Assembly (NCBI GenBank): GCA_017640505.1
Contig: JAEPQO010000001.1
Coordinates: forward strand, 946,625-1,010,624
DNA length: 64,000 nt
Origin: Rhodospirillales bacterium
GTDB lineage: Bacteria > Pseudomonadota > Alphaproteobacteria > Rhodospirillales > Casp-alpha2
Direction: 5' to 3'
Shown here: positions 6,676 to 14,679 of the stretch, piece by piece
How positions within the stretch are numbered: the first letter of the stretch is position 1
How the letters are laid out: each line of letters starts with the position of its first letter
Program-made: the position numbers and the translations under genes
Notes under the pieces: generated by a model
Told to the model about the DNA's origin: nothing
The model's input: only the letters and a program-made list of their open reading frames with translations
Database searches by the model: none

Positions 6676-8703
6676 ATGACAGAAAATTACGCCAAGGACA
6701 AAACCGCCGTTGCTGCGGCTGCGAAATCGGAAACCCGCGCAACGCCTGACCGGCCATGGCTTTTCAGGACCTATTCGGGGCACTCATCGGCGTCGGAATC
6801 CAACAAATTGTACCGCGCCAACCTCGAAAAGGGGCAAACGGGGCTGTCCATCGCCTTCGACCTGCCGACGCAGACCGGTTACGATTCCGACAGCCCGCTC
6901 GCCAAGGGCGAGGTCGGCAAGGTCGGCGTCCCCGTCTCGCACCTGGGTGACATGGAAGTCCTGCTGGACGGCATTCCCTTGGACAAGATGAACACGTCGA
7001 TGACGATCAACGCGCCGGCGGCGTGGCTGCTGGCGCTTTATGTTGCCGCCGCCGAACGCCAGGGCGTGGCGCGCGATCAGCTGTCCGGCACGACGCAGAA
7101 CGACATCATCAAGGAATACCTGTCGCGCGGCACCTATATCTTCCCGCCGGCGCCGAGCCTGAAACTGATCGCCGACGTGGTCAGCTTCACGTACCGCGAG
7201 ATTCCCAAATGGAACCCGACCAACGTCTGTTCGTACCACCTGCAGGAGGCCGGCGCGACGCCGGTGCAGGAGCTGGCCTACGCGCTGGCCATCGCGATCG
7301 AGGTGCTGGACCGCGTCAAGCCGCTGGTGCCGGCAGAAGACTTCCCGACCGTCGTCGGGCGTATCAGTTTCTTCGTCAACGCGGGCGTTCGCTTCGTTAC
7401 CGAAATGTGCAAGATGCGCGCCTTCACCGAACTGTGGGACGACATCTGCCGTGAACGTTACGGCGTCGAGGATCCGAAACTTAGGCGGTTCCGCTACGGC
7501 GTGCAGGTGAACTCCCTGGGCCTGACCGAGCAGCAGCCGGAAAACAACGTCTACCGCATCCTCTTGGAAATGCTGGCGGTCACCCTTTCCAAGAACGCGC
7601 GGGCGCGTGCCGTGCAACTGCCTGCGTGGAACGAGGCGTTGGGCCTGCCGCGCCCGTGGGACCAGCAATGGTCGCTGCGCCTGCAGCAGATCGTCGCCTA
7701 CGAGACCGATCTTCTGGAATACGGCGATCTGTTCGACGGTTCGCCGGTGGTCGAGGCCAAGGTCGAAGAACTGAGGGAAGGGGCGCGTGCCGAACTGGCG
7801 CAGATCGAAGACATGGGTGGCGCCGTCGCCGCGGTCGAGAATTCCTACATGAAGCGCCGCCTGGTCGAGAGCAATGCGCTCCGTCTCGCCGCCATCGAAC
7901 GCGGCGAACTGCCGGTGATTGGCGTCAACCGCTACACCGACGGCGAGCCGTCGCCGCTGACGGCGGGGGACGGCTCGATCCTGACCGTCGACGAACGCGC
8001 CGAGAAAGGCCAGATCGAACGTCTCGAAAAATGGCGGGCCGAGCGCGACGATACCAAGGTCGCCGTGGCGCTGGCCGCCCTCAAGGACGCCGCCGCCAAC
8101 GGCAGCAACATCATGGAGCCCTCCATCGCGTGTGCGCACGCCGGTGTCACCACCGGCGAATGGGCGGAAACGCTTCGGGGTGTGTTCGGCGAATACCGTG
8201 CACCGACAGGTGTCGGCGGGGCGTCGGCGCAGGCGCCGGACCAGATGGCCGATATCCGCACCCGCGTCGACCAGCTGGAGGGTGTGCTCGGCACGCGCCT
8301 CAAGATGCTCGTCGGCAAACCGGGGCTGGACGGTCATTCCAACGGAGCAGAACAGATCGCCGTCCGTGCCCGCGACGCCGGGCTCGAGGTGGTCTACGAG
8401 GGCATCCGCCTGACCCCGGACGAAATCGTGCAGGCCGCGCTGCAGGAAGGGGTGCACGTGGTGGGTCTTTCGATCCTGTCGGGCTCGCACGTGACGCTGG
8501 TCGCCGACGTGGTCGCCAAGATGGATGCAGCCGGGATCGGCGACGTGCCGGTCGTGGTCGGCGGCATCATCCCGCCGGAAGACGAGAAGAAGCTGCTCGC
8601 CAGCGGCGTCGCCGCCGTCTACACGCCCAAGGACTTCGACCTGACGCGGATCCTCGACGGGATCGTCTCCATCGTCGAGGACGCAAACAAGCAGGCGGCT
8701 TAA
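6676..8703 (+). CDS. ecm: Ethylmalonyl-CoA mutase (adenosylcobalamin-dependent)
   Basis: A 675-residue coenzyme B12-dependent acyl-CoA mutase that turns (2R)-ethylmalonyl-CoA into (2S)-methylsuccinyl-CoA. The N-terminal two thirds is the catalytic TIM barrel (RTYSGHSSASESN near the start, SIAFDLPTQTGYDSD, GTTQNDIIKEY). The C-terminal B12-binding domain shows the base-off motif DGHSNG at 552-557 and the later GGIIPPED. Methylmalonyl-CoA mutase is the nearest alternative; Ecm is preferred because the gene is divergent from ccrA and next to mcd. The start at 6676 gives MTENYAKD; an open frame extends 34 codons further up but that part is AT-rich control DNA. It ends one base from a convergent gene. 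Confidence 0.95.
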   Translation: MTENYAKDKTAVAAAAKSETRATPDRPWLFRTYSGHSSASESNKLYRANLEKGQTGLSIAFDLPTQTGYDSDSPLAKGEVGKVGVPVSHLGDMEVLLDGIPLDKMNTSMTINAPAAWLLALYVAAAERQGVARDQLSGTTQNDIIKEYLSRGTYIFPPAPSLKLIADVVSFTYREIPKWNPTNVCSYHLQEAGATPVQELAYALAIAIEVLDRVKPLVPAEDFPTVVGRISFFVNAGVRFVTEMCKMRAFTELWDDICRERYGVEDPKLRRFRYGVQVNSLGLTEQQPENNVYRILLEMLAVTLSKNARARAVQLPAWNEALGLPRPWDQQWSLRLQQIVAYETDLLEYGDLFDGSPVVEAKVEELREGARAELAQIEDMGGAVAAVENSYMKRRLVESNALRLAAIERGELPVIGVNRYTDGEPSPLTAGDGSILTVDERAEKGQIERLEKWRAERDDTKVAVALAALKDAAANGSNIMEPSIACAHAGVTTGEWAETLRGVFGEYRAPTGVGGASAQAPDQMADIRTRVDQLEGVLGTRLKMLVGKPGLDGHSNGAEQIAVRARDAGLEVVYEGIRLTPDEIVQAALQEGVHVVGLSILSGSHVTLVADVVAKMDAAGIGDVPVVVGGIIPPEDEKKLLASGVAAVYTPKDFDLTRILDGIVSIVEDANKQAA

Positions 8704-8704
8704 C

Positions 8705-9436
8705 TCAGACCGTTCGGACTAGCCGGTAGCCGGCATCGAAGGTGTCGGCGTTGAACAGTGCGCCATACGACTGTTCCCGCGCGCCGCTGTCGAGATCGCG
8801 TTCGAGTTGCCCGAGTTCCCGCGTGATGTCGCCGATCATCCAGAACGGCGAGATGGCGGCGCGGACACGTTCGTCCAGATAGGCGCGGGGCCGGCGCCAG
8901 TAGGCCGCCATGAACCCGTCGGTGCAGTCGTGCGGTACGGGCACGCAGGAGATCTCGACCGGACCGAGAGATACTTCGTAGGCTGTCATCTTCGGCATGT
9001 TGTCGTCGTCGAGCGCGGTCAGCTGCGGGATATAATCGAGCAGCCAGAAATTCCGGTGGTCGGGATCGAACGTCAGCAGCACAACCGGTCCCCGCGTCAC
9101 GCGCCGCATCTCGGCGAGGCCCTTCGCCTGATCGGTCCAGTGGTGGATGATGAGCACCGCCATGGCGGCGTCGAACGATTCGTCGTCGAACGGCAGGTCC
9201 TCGGCCGTTCCCTGGATGACCGTGGCGGATGAGGCAGGGCGTTGCTGGATCATCTTCGCCGACGGCTCAAGCGCCGTGACGTTGCGATCGGCCGGTTCGT
9301 ACGACCCGGCCCCGGCGCCGACATTGAGGACGGTTTCCGCATCGCCTAGCGCATCATGGATCACGGCCGCGATCCTGGGATCCGGTTGCCTGAGATCGGC
9401 GTAATTGACGCCGATGGTGTCGTAGGTTGCGGACAT
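8705..9436 (-). CDS. Class I SAM-dependent methyltransferase (UbiE-like fold)
   Basis: A 243-residue protein with motif I VLNVGAGAGSYE (36-47), an acidic residue at the end of strand 2 (ALEPSA) and the motif LPFDDESFDAAMAV (81-94), followed by HHW, which is typical of methyltransferases of the type 11 fold. It probably methylates a small molecule in the cytosol. The ATG at 9436 starts MSATYDTIG; the longer open frame upstream runs through a family A repeat and is rejected. It stands alone, tail to tail with ecm, so genome context gives no substrate. Confidence 0.85.
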   Translation of the reverse strand: MSATYDTIGVNYADLRQPDPRIAAVIHDALGDAETVLNVGAGAGSYEPADRNVTALEPSAKMIQQRPASSATVIQGTAEDLPFDDESFDAAMAVLIIHHWTDQAKGLAEMRRVTRGPVVLLTFDPDHRNFWLLDYIPQLTALDDDNMPKMTAYEVSLGPVEISCVPVPHDCTDGFMAAYWRRPRAYLDERVRAAISPFWMIGDITRELGQLERDLDSGAREQSYGALFNADTFDAGYRLVRTV

Positions 9437-9485
9437 GAACTCCCCTGTCCTGCGTTTCGCGCAGCCTATATCATCGGAAATTCGA

Positions 9486-9544
9486 CGTCGTCCTGAACTT
9501 GCTGGTCGATGAGTTATGGACCCTGAATCAAGTTCAGGGTGACG
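9486..9544. repeat. Dispersed palindromic repeat, family A copy 2 (shortened)
   Basis: This copy begins CGTCGTCCTGAACTTG and ends CCCTGAATCAAGTTCAGGG followed by TGACG. The inner part of the left hairpin is missing, so only the right hairpin and the terminal inverted ends remain. It lies between the methyltransferase and the next leftward gene. Confidence 0.75.
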
Positions 9545-9561
9545 ATGGGAGTGTGTGGGGC

Positions 9562-9993
9562 TTACCCCTCGCGCCGTTTCGGCACCTTGACGTTGATTGC
9601 GCCGTCCTTGATCGACTTGGCGGCGGGGTTTTCGACGGCGGGGCGCATGGCCTCGGTCAGGTACTTCAGCACGCCGGGTTGGCGTTCCTTGAGGATTGGC
9701 GACCACGTCACGTACAGCCCGCCGTTGACCTCGTAGCTAAAGATGTCCTGATCCTCGATCGCCTCGTCGATGGCCGAGGCCAGATCGTTGCTGGCGCCGA
9801 CGTAGACCCACTCCGGCTTTACCCCGGAATGCCAGATCACGTAGACGCCGCTGAAACCGGAAAGCCCCTCGGCAACGGTGTCGAGGTGGGCGAGGCGGTG
9901 GAACTTGCCGCGCTTGTTGCGCGCCCATTCGGGGTCCAGCGGCGGACCCTCGTAAGCCGGTGCCGGCTGTTTCTTTTTAAAGCGCTTGAGCAT
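9562..9993 (-). CDS. Putative GIY-YIG-fold protein with degenerate active site
   Basis: A 143-residue basic protein of unknown role. The central part resembles a GIY-YIG nuclease: GVY at 49-51, YVG at 64-66, and further on a Glu (E114 in YLTEAM) and an Asn (N122) at the spacing seen in that fold. The catalytic Arg that normally follows YIG by about ten residues (as in YIGKS-x-LRRR) is absent; the text reads YVGASNDLASAI. The protein may therefore bind but not cut nucleic acid, or the resemblance may be structural only. Lys/Arg-rich ends (MLKRFKKK, VPKRREG) suit nucleic-acid contact. It stands alone between a repeat and an AT-rich intergenic region. Assignment is tentative. Confidence 0.5.
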   Translation of the reverse strand: MLKRFKKKQPAPAYEGPPLDPEWARNKRGKFHRLAHLDTVAEGLSGFSGVYVIWHSGVKPEWVYVGASNDLASAIDEAIEDQDIFSYEVNGGLYVTWSPILKERQPGVLKYLTEAMRPAVENPAAKSIKDGAINVKVPKRREG

Positions 9994-10172
9994 GTATCCC
10001 CCGGGTCCCCCCCTGAAATCGGCGAATCTCTATAACATTCAATGATATACGCCGATTAGGTAAATAATCCATAAAGCCGTTAAGGTTTCTCGTTTCGCGA
10101 ATATAGTTTTCTCAAATGGCGGTTTTGCGAAATCGCGATCATGCCGTATTTTGCAGGCATAGGGAGGACGCG

Positions 10173-10568
10173 ATGAAAATCGACCGCATCGATCATTTCG
10201 TGCTGACGGTTCGCGACATTGGCGCGACGTGCGACTTTTATGAACGTGCGCTCGGCATGGAGCGAGAAGTGTTCGGCGAGGGCAGGACGGCGCTCAAGTT
10301 CGGCCGCCAGAAGATCAACCTGCACCCGGCGGGCCGCGAGTACGAACCGAAAGCGACCAACCCGGCAGCCGGCGGCGGCGATTTCTGCCTGATTACCCGG
10401 ACGCCGATGGACGAGGTCGTCCGGCACCTTCAGGGCGCGGGCGTCGAGATCGAGCTCATGCCGTCTGCCCGCACCGGGGCCACCGGTCCCATCAAATCCG
10501 TTTATTTCCGCGACCCGGACGGCAACCTGGTCGAGGTCTCGAACTACGAAGGCGAAACAGATGACTAA
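10173..10568 (+). CDS. VOC (glyoxalase/bleomycin-resistance/dioxygenase) family protein
   Basis: A 131-residue single-domain vicinal-oxygen-chelate protein. The two beta-alpha-beta-beta-beta modules are recognisable: IDHFVLTVRDI at the start (His8 a likely metal ligand) and YFRDPDGNLVEVSNY at 111-125 (Glu121 a likely ligand). Members isomerise, cleave or bind small metabolites, for example epimerising acyl-CoA thioesters. The ATG at 10173 has GGGAGG just upstream. Its last eight bases overlap the start of the CoA-transferase gene, so the two are translationally coupled and probably serve one pathway. Confidence 0.85.
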   Translation: MKIDRIDHFVLTVRDIGATCDFYERALGMEREVFGEGRTALKFGRQKINLHPAGREYEPKATNPAAGGGDFCLITRTPMDEVVRHLQGAGVEIELMPSARTGATGPIKSVYFRDPDGNLVEVSNYEGETDD

Positions 10569-11832
10569 GGATTTATCCGGCACGAACAATGCCGAAGCTG
10601 ACATTACCGGGCCCCTCTCGGGGCTCACGATCCTCGAGTTGGGGCATTTTATCGCGGCGCCGTTCTGCACGCGGGTGCTGGCCGATCTCGGCGCCGATGT
10701 CATCAAGGTGGAGCCGCCCGGCCGGGGTGACCCGGTGCGCGCCTGGGGTGCCATTCCCGAAGGCGAGAAATCATCCGTCTGGTGGTCGGTGCACGGCCGC
10801 AACAAGCGTTGCGTCACGGCGGACCTGAAGAACCCGGAAGGGATCGCGCTGGTCAAGAAACTGATCAAGCACGCCGACGCCGTGGTCGAGAATTTCAAGC
10901 CGGGGCAGCTGGCGAAGTGGGGGCTCGGCCCCGACGACATTGCCGCTGTGAACCCGGACGCGATCATCGTGCAGATTTCCGGGTACGGGCAAACCGGTTC
11001 TTATTCGAAACGCGCGGCCTTCGGCGTCATCGGCGAAGCCGTCGGCGGGATCCGTCACCTGAGCGGGTATCCGAGCGAGGTCTCTGATCTGCCCCCGGTG
11101 CGGGTCGGCGTTTCCATCGGCGACAGCATCGCCGGTCTTTACGGTGCCATCGGGTTGCTGGCCGGGCTGTTCGAGAAACAGGCCGGGCGCGGCCGGCCGG
11201 GGCGCCGCGTCGACGTTGCACTGACGGAGAGCATCCTCAGTATGCTCGAAGGCTGCCTGCCGGAATACGGCTACATGGACAAAGTGCGCCAGCCGCACGG
11301 CTCGACCATCCCGACGGCGGCGCCGTCGAGCGCCTATCCGTCCAAGGACGGCCGCTGGTTCATCATCGGCGCCAATTCCGAGACCCTGTTTGCGCGGCTT
11401 TGCGATATCATGGGGCGGCCGGACATGAAGGAAGACCCGCGCTATGCCGATAACCCGAGCCGCGTGAAGAATATGCCGGTGCTCGACGCGGAAATCGGCG
11501 AATGGACAAAACAGTTCACGCTGGAAGAACTGGAAGACATGATCGCCGGGGCCGACATTCCGTCGACGCGGATCTACGATACCGCCGACATCGCCGCCGA
11601 TCCCCAGTTCCTGGAACGTGGCATGGTGAAACCGGTCGACGACGACCGTCTGGGCGAGGTGCTGCATCCGGGTATCGTGCCGCTGATGGGTGACAATGCC
11701 GAAGATAAGCGCGGGGGTGGCATCAAATGGGCCGGACCGCGTGTCGGTGAACACAACGAAGACGTACTGGGCGGACTTCTCGGGCTGGATGGCGCCGAGA
11801 TCGAGCGCCTGAAAAAGGAGAACGTGATATGA
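10561..11832 (+). CDS. CaiB/BaiF (class III) CoA-transferase
   Basis: A 423-residue family III CoA-transferase, expected to move CoA between two carboxylic acids in the cytosol. The opening LSGLTILELGHFIAAPF and the text GADVIKVEPPGRGDPVR are diagnostic. The segment that in formyl-CoA transferase carries the catalytic Asp (RPGFD-x3-QA) reads RAAFGVIGEA here, with Gly at that position; similar RA-x-F/H-G text occurs, as I recall, in transferases for malate, citramalate or itaconate. The next block, VRVGVSIGDSIAGLYG, fits that subgroup as well. It overlaps both neighbours (8 and 4 bases), so VOC, transferase and lyase form one operon. The substrate is inferred, not shown. Confidence 0.88.
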   Translation: MTKDLSGTNNAEADITGPLSGLTILELGHFIAAPFCTRVLADLGADVIKVEPPGRGDPVRAWGAIPEGEKSSVWWSVHGRNKRCVTADLKNPEGIALVKKLIKHADAVVENFKPGQLAKWGLGPDDIAAVNPDAIIVQISGYGQTGSYSKRAAFGVIGEAVGGIRHLSGYPSEVSDLPPVRVGVSIGDSIAGLYGAIGLLAGLFEKQAGRGRPGRRVDVALTESILSMLEGCLPEYGYMDKVRQPHGSTIPTAAPSSAYPSKDGRWFIIGANSETLFARLCDIMGRPDMKEDPRYADNPSRVKNMPVLDAEIGEWTKQFTLEELEDMIAGADIPSTRIYDTADIAADPQFLERGMVKPVDDDRLGEVLHPGIVPLMGDNAEDKRGGGIKWAGPRVGEHNEDVLGGLLGLDGAEIERLKKENVI

Positions 11833-12752
11833 GCAAGGCCCCTGTCATTCTGTGCGATGTCGCGCCGCGCGACGGTTTCCAGGTGGTGCCGACGTGGATC
11901 CCCACCGAGACCAAGGTCCGCGTCATCGAAGGCTTGGCCGCCGCCGGTATGACCCGGATCGAGGCGGGCGCGTTCGTCTCGCCCAAGCACGTGCCGCAGA
12001 TGGCTGACACCGCCGAGGTGCATGCGAAGGTGCGCGTGCCCGAAGGAACCTCGCTGACGGCGCTGACGCCGAACCTGCGCGGTGCGCAAAACGCGTTCGA
12101 TGCGGGCTGCCCCGATATCGGCTGCGTCTTTTCGGCCTCCGAAAGCCACAACAAGTCGAACGTACGCCGCCCGGTGGCCGCCTCCATCGAGGAACTGGGG
12201 CTGGTCATCGAGGCCGGCAAGGACGTGCCGGGCTTCAAACTCCGCGTCAACGTCGCGACGTCGTTCGACTGCCCGTTCGAGGGCCGTGTGCCGGAAGACG
12301 ACGTCTATGCCTGCATCGACAAGGTGCTGGCCTACGGCCACGAGGTCGAGATCGGCCTTTGCGATACCACCGGGCGCGCGCTGCCCGATCACGTTGCGGA
12401 GCTTTGCGCGGGCGCCATCGAACGTTTCTCGGGCGGTGTCGCGAATTGGGCCTATCACGGCCACGATACGTTCGGGCTCGGCGTCGCCAATGCGCTTTAT
12501 GCCTATGACGCGGGCGTACGCGTGTTCGATGCCTCGGTCGCCGGTCTCGGCGGCTGCCCGTTTGCGCCGGGGGCGACAGGTAATACCGCGTCCGAGGATC
12601 TCGTGTTCACGTTCGAGAACATGGGCATCGCGACGGGCGTCGATCTGGCGAAGCTGCTCGATGTCGCCGAAGAAGTCGCCGCGCTTCCCGACACCGACAC
12701 CGGCGGCCACATCCGCGTCGTGCCGCGCAAGCGCGTGCTCGCCGCGGCGTGA
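11829..12752 (+). CDS. Hydroxymethylglutaryl-CoA lyase-like enzyme
   Basis: A 307-residue TIM-barrel lyase of the HMG-CoA lyase family, which cleaves a 3-hydroxy-acyl-CoA into acetyl-CoA and a keto acid. It opens with LCDVAPRDGFQ (catalytic Asp-Arg pair near residues 13-14 and the metal Asp), has FVSPKHVPQMAD, the metal-binding HGHDTFGLG and the flexible loop GLGGCPFAPGATGN with the conserved Cys. True HMG-CoA lyase acts in leucine breakdown, but the coupling to a CoA-transferase suggests a catabolic use: 3-hydroxy-3-methylglutarate, or (R)-citramalyl-CoA as done by an HMG-CoA-lyase-like enzyme in Chloroflexus. It starts by an ATGA overlap with the transferase. Confidence 0.85.
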   Translation: MSKAPVILCDVAPRDGFQVVPTWIPTETKVRVIEGLAAAGMTRIEAGAFVSPKHVPQMADTAEVHAKVRVPEGTSLTALTPNLRGAQNAFDAGCPDIGCVFSASESHNKSNVRRPVAASIEELGLVIEAGKDVPGFKLRVNVATSFDCPFEGRVPEDDVYACIDKVLAYGHEVEIGLCDTTGRALPDHVAELCAGAIERFSGGVANWAYHGHDTFGLGVANALYAYDAGVRVFDASVAGLGGCPFAPGATGNTASEDLVFTFENMGIATGVDLAKLLDVAEEVAALPDTDTGGHIRVVPRKRVLAAA

Positions 12753-12774
12753 GCAATGGCCGAGAGGACGTGAC

Positions 12775-13662
12775 ATCGACTTCGACCTGATCACCCTCCG
12801 GCTCCTGGAATCCGCCGTCCGGCTGGGCTCGATCTCGGCCGCGGCGGAAGAACAGCACATTGCCGTTTCTGCCGTCAGCCGGCGCCTGAGCGATCTCGAG
12901 CACCGGCTGGGCACGGCGGTCCTTTACCGGAAAGGCCGGGGCGTCGAGCCGACACCGGCGGGCGCGGTGCTGCTCCGGCATGCGGAGAACCTGCTGAACC
13001 TCGCCGAACGCGCAGCGCACGAGATGTCGGACTTCGCCGAGGGCAATCGCGGTCACGTCCGCCTTGCCGCCAACCCGTCGGCGATCCATCAGTTCCTGCC
13101 GGATGTGCTGGCCCGGTTTCGGGCCGGCAACCCGAACGTCCGGATCGCGATGAAGGAACTGGTGTCGGACGTGATCGTCGCCAACATCGAAGACGGCCTG
13201 GTGGACGTCGGCATCTTTTCGGCCAACGTTGCACATGCCGGGATCGAGACGTTCCCCTATCTGAGCGACCGGCTCTGTGCCGTGGTCCCGGCCGGACATC
13301 CGTTGGCGGCACGGGACGCCATACCTGTGGCCGACCTGCTGCCCTATCCGTTCGTGGCACTCGAAGACGGCAGCTCACTGTTCGCCACCGTTTCCGCAGC
13401 GGCCCGCGAGCAGGACCGTGATCTGGACGTTGCCGTCAGCGTGCGCAGCTTTGACGGCGTCCGGCGCATGGTCGGGCGCGGGCTCGGCGTCGCCGTGCTG
13501 CCCCGAGGCGTGACGGCCCCCTATGCGGAGAGCGACGGTCTCGCCGTCGTCGACCTCGCCGAGGCCTGGGCGGATCGCCATTTCCTGATCGGGGTGCGCG
13601 AACGCAAGGCGCTGTCCGGGCCGGCGGGGCGGTTTCTCCAGCATCTTCTGGCGGCGGGATAA
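12775..13662 (+). CDS. LysR-family regulator lacking a canonical start codon
   Basis: The frame encodes a complete LysR-type regulator of about 295 residues: an N-terminal winged helix-turn-helix (SISAAAEEQHIAVSAVSRRL, then DLEHRLGTAVLYRKGRG) and a ligand-binding domain from about residue 90. In this frame no ATG, GTG or TTG occurs upstream until deep inside the lyase gene, nor downstream until past the DNA-binding domain. The protein should begin at or near ATCGACTTCGACCTG (12775), preceded by GAGAGG seven bases upstream; an ATG there would give the usual MDFDL start. Either ATC is used, the start codon is mutated, or there is a sequence error. It likely controls the preceding operon. The coordinates assume the ATC start. 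Confidence 0.75.
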   Translation: MDFDLITLRLLESAVRLGSISAAAEEQHIAVSAVSRRLSDLEHRLGTAVLYRKGRGVEPTPAGAVLLRHAENLLNLAERAAHEMSDFAEGNRGHVRLAANPSAIHQFLPDVLARFRAGNPNVRIAMKELVSDVIVANIEDGLVDVGIFSANVAHAGIETFPYLSDRLCAVVPAGHPLAARDAIPVADLLPYPFVALEDGSSLFATVSAAAREQDRDLDVAVSVRSFDGVRRMVGRGLGVAVLPRGVTAPYAESDGLAVVDLAEAWADRHFLIGVRERKALSGPAGRFLQHLLAAG

Positions 13663-13720
13663 TTGATTCCCGTCAGGCCGTGCCTACATGACAGCGGTGA
13701 CGGATTGTAAGAGGAAGTGC

Positions 13721-14593
13721 ATGCCCGAATCCCGCCTGCCATCTTTGATCCTGCGCCTTTCAGGGGTGTTCTGCGTCCTGCTCGCGCTCTCCGCATGCTC
13801 CAGCGTCAAACTGGCTTATGGGCTTGCCGACAACGCGCTGGAGAGTCGCGCCGAGCGATATCTCGATCTCGATGCAGCGGACGAGCGCCATGTTCAGGAA
13901 GAGGTCGCGCGACTTGTGGCCTGGCACCGCACGGCGATGCTGCCGCGCTACGCGGCGTTCCTGCACCGTCAGGCGGCGGTGACGGATAAAGGGCCATGGC
14001 AGCCCGGCGACGTCGAAAACGCGTTTGCCGAATTCCGGGGGCTCCTGGACGAAACCGTCGCCGGTGCCGCGCCTTATATCGCCAGCGTGCTGGCCCGGCA
14101 CACCGCGTCCGGCAAGATCGATCACCTGGAAGCACAGATGGCGGCATATATCGGAGAGGAGCGTCTCGAAGAGCAGGCCCCTTTCGACGACCTTCTGGCG
14201 GAGCGGGTCGAGCGCCGGGTCGATAATCTGGAGCGCTTCATCGGCCCGTTGCGTGACGATCAGATCGAGATCGTACGCTGGCACACGCGGCCGACCGTCG
14301 GCGACCGGCTGGTGTGGCTTGATCATCTGGAAAAGCGCCAGCGCGCGCTGACCGAGTTCCTCCGCAGTGATCCGGCATCGGCGCCGCTTGCGGCGTTCGT
14401 CTACAAACTCGCGCTGCGCGGCTATGACATCGTCGATCCGTCCTACGGAGGCGTATCAGAGGCGCGCTGGCGCAAACTTGAAGCGTTGTATGCCGATGTG
14501 CTGGCGTCTTTGAGTGACGACCAGCGCTTCAACCTCGCGGCGACGTTGCGCAGCTACGCGGACGACATCATGGACCTCGCCGCCGGCGAGTGA
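13721..14593 (+). CDS. DUF6279-type lipoprotein
   Basis: A 290-residue exported lipoprotein. The signal sequence ends in the lipobox LSAC (about residues 24-27), followed by SSVKLAYGLADN. The mature part is helical and charged, with YLDLDAADERHVQEEV and repeated short Trp/Arg motifs, resembling the DUF6279 lipoproteins whose role is unknown. The ATG at 13721 has GAGGAAG just upstream; an ATG 33 bases earlier is in frame but without a ribosome-binding site. It should be anchored to a membrane on the periplasmic side. The assignment to the DUF is from memory of the CSS-V-x-LAY start. Confidence 0.75.
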   Translation: MPESRLPSLILRLSGVFCVLLALSACSSVKLAYGLADNALESRAERYLDLDAADERHVQEEVARLVAWHRTAMLPRYAAFLHRQAAVTDKGPWQPGDVENAFAEFRGLLDETVAGAAPYIASVLARHTASGKIDHLEAQMAAYIGEERLEEQAPFDDLLAERVERRVDNLERFIGPLRDDQIEIVRWHTRPTVGDRLVWLDHLEKRQRALTEFLRSDPASAPLAAFVYKLALRGYDIVDPSYGGVSEARWRKLEALYADVLASLSDDQRFNLAATLRSYADDIMDLAAGE

Positions 14594-14679
14594 GTGGCAA
14601 AAACCTTATTTCGCCATTCCCGCGTGCCAAGCCTGCGTCCGTTTGCTAAAAAAATTTCGCACTTCCGGGGGGACCGTTC

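Noticed and set aside
6784-8490. Antisense open frame opposite ecm
   Set aside because: No homology visible and no start context; ecm motifs cover the same DNA.
12756-12773. ATG at 12756 as the start of the LysR gene
   Set aside because: It is in another frame and reads only MAERT before TGA; it would need a frameshift to reach the LysR frame.
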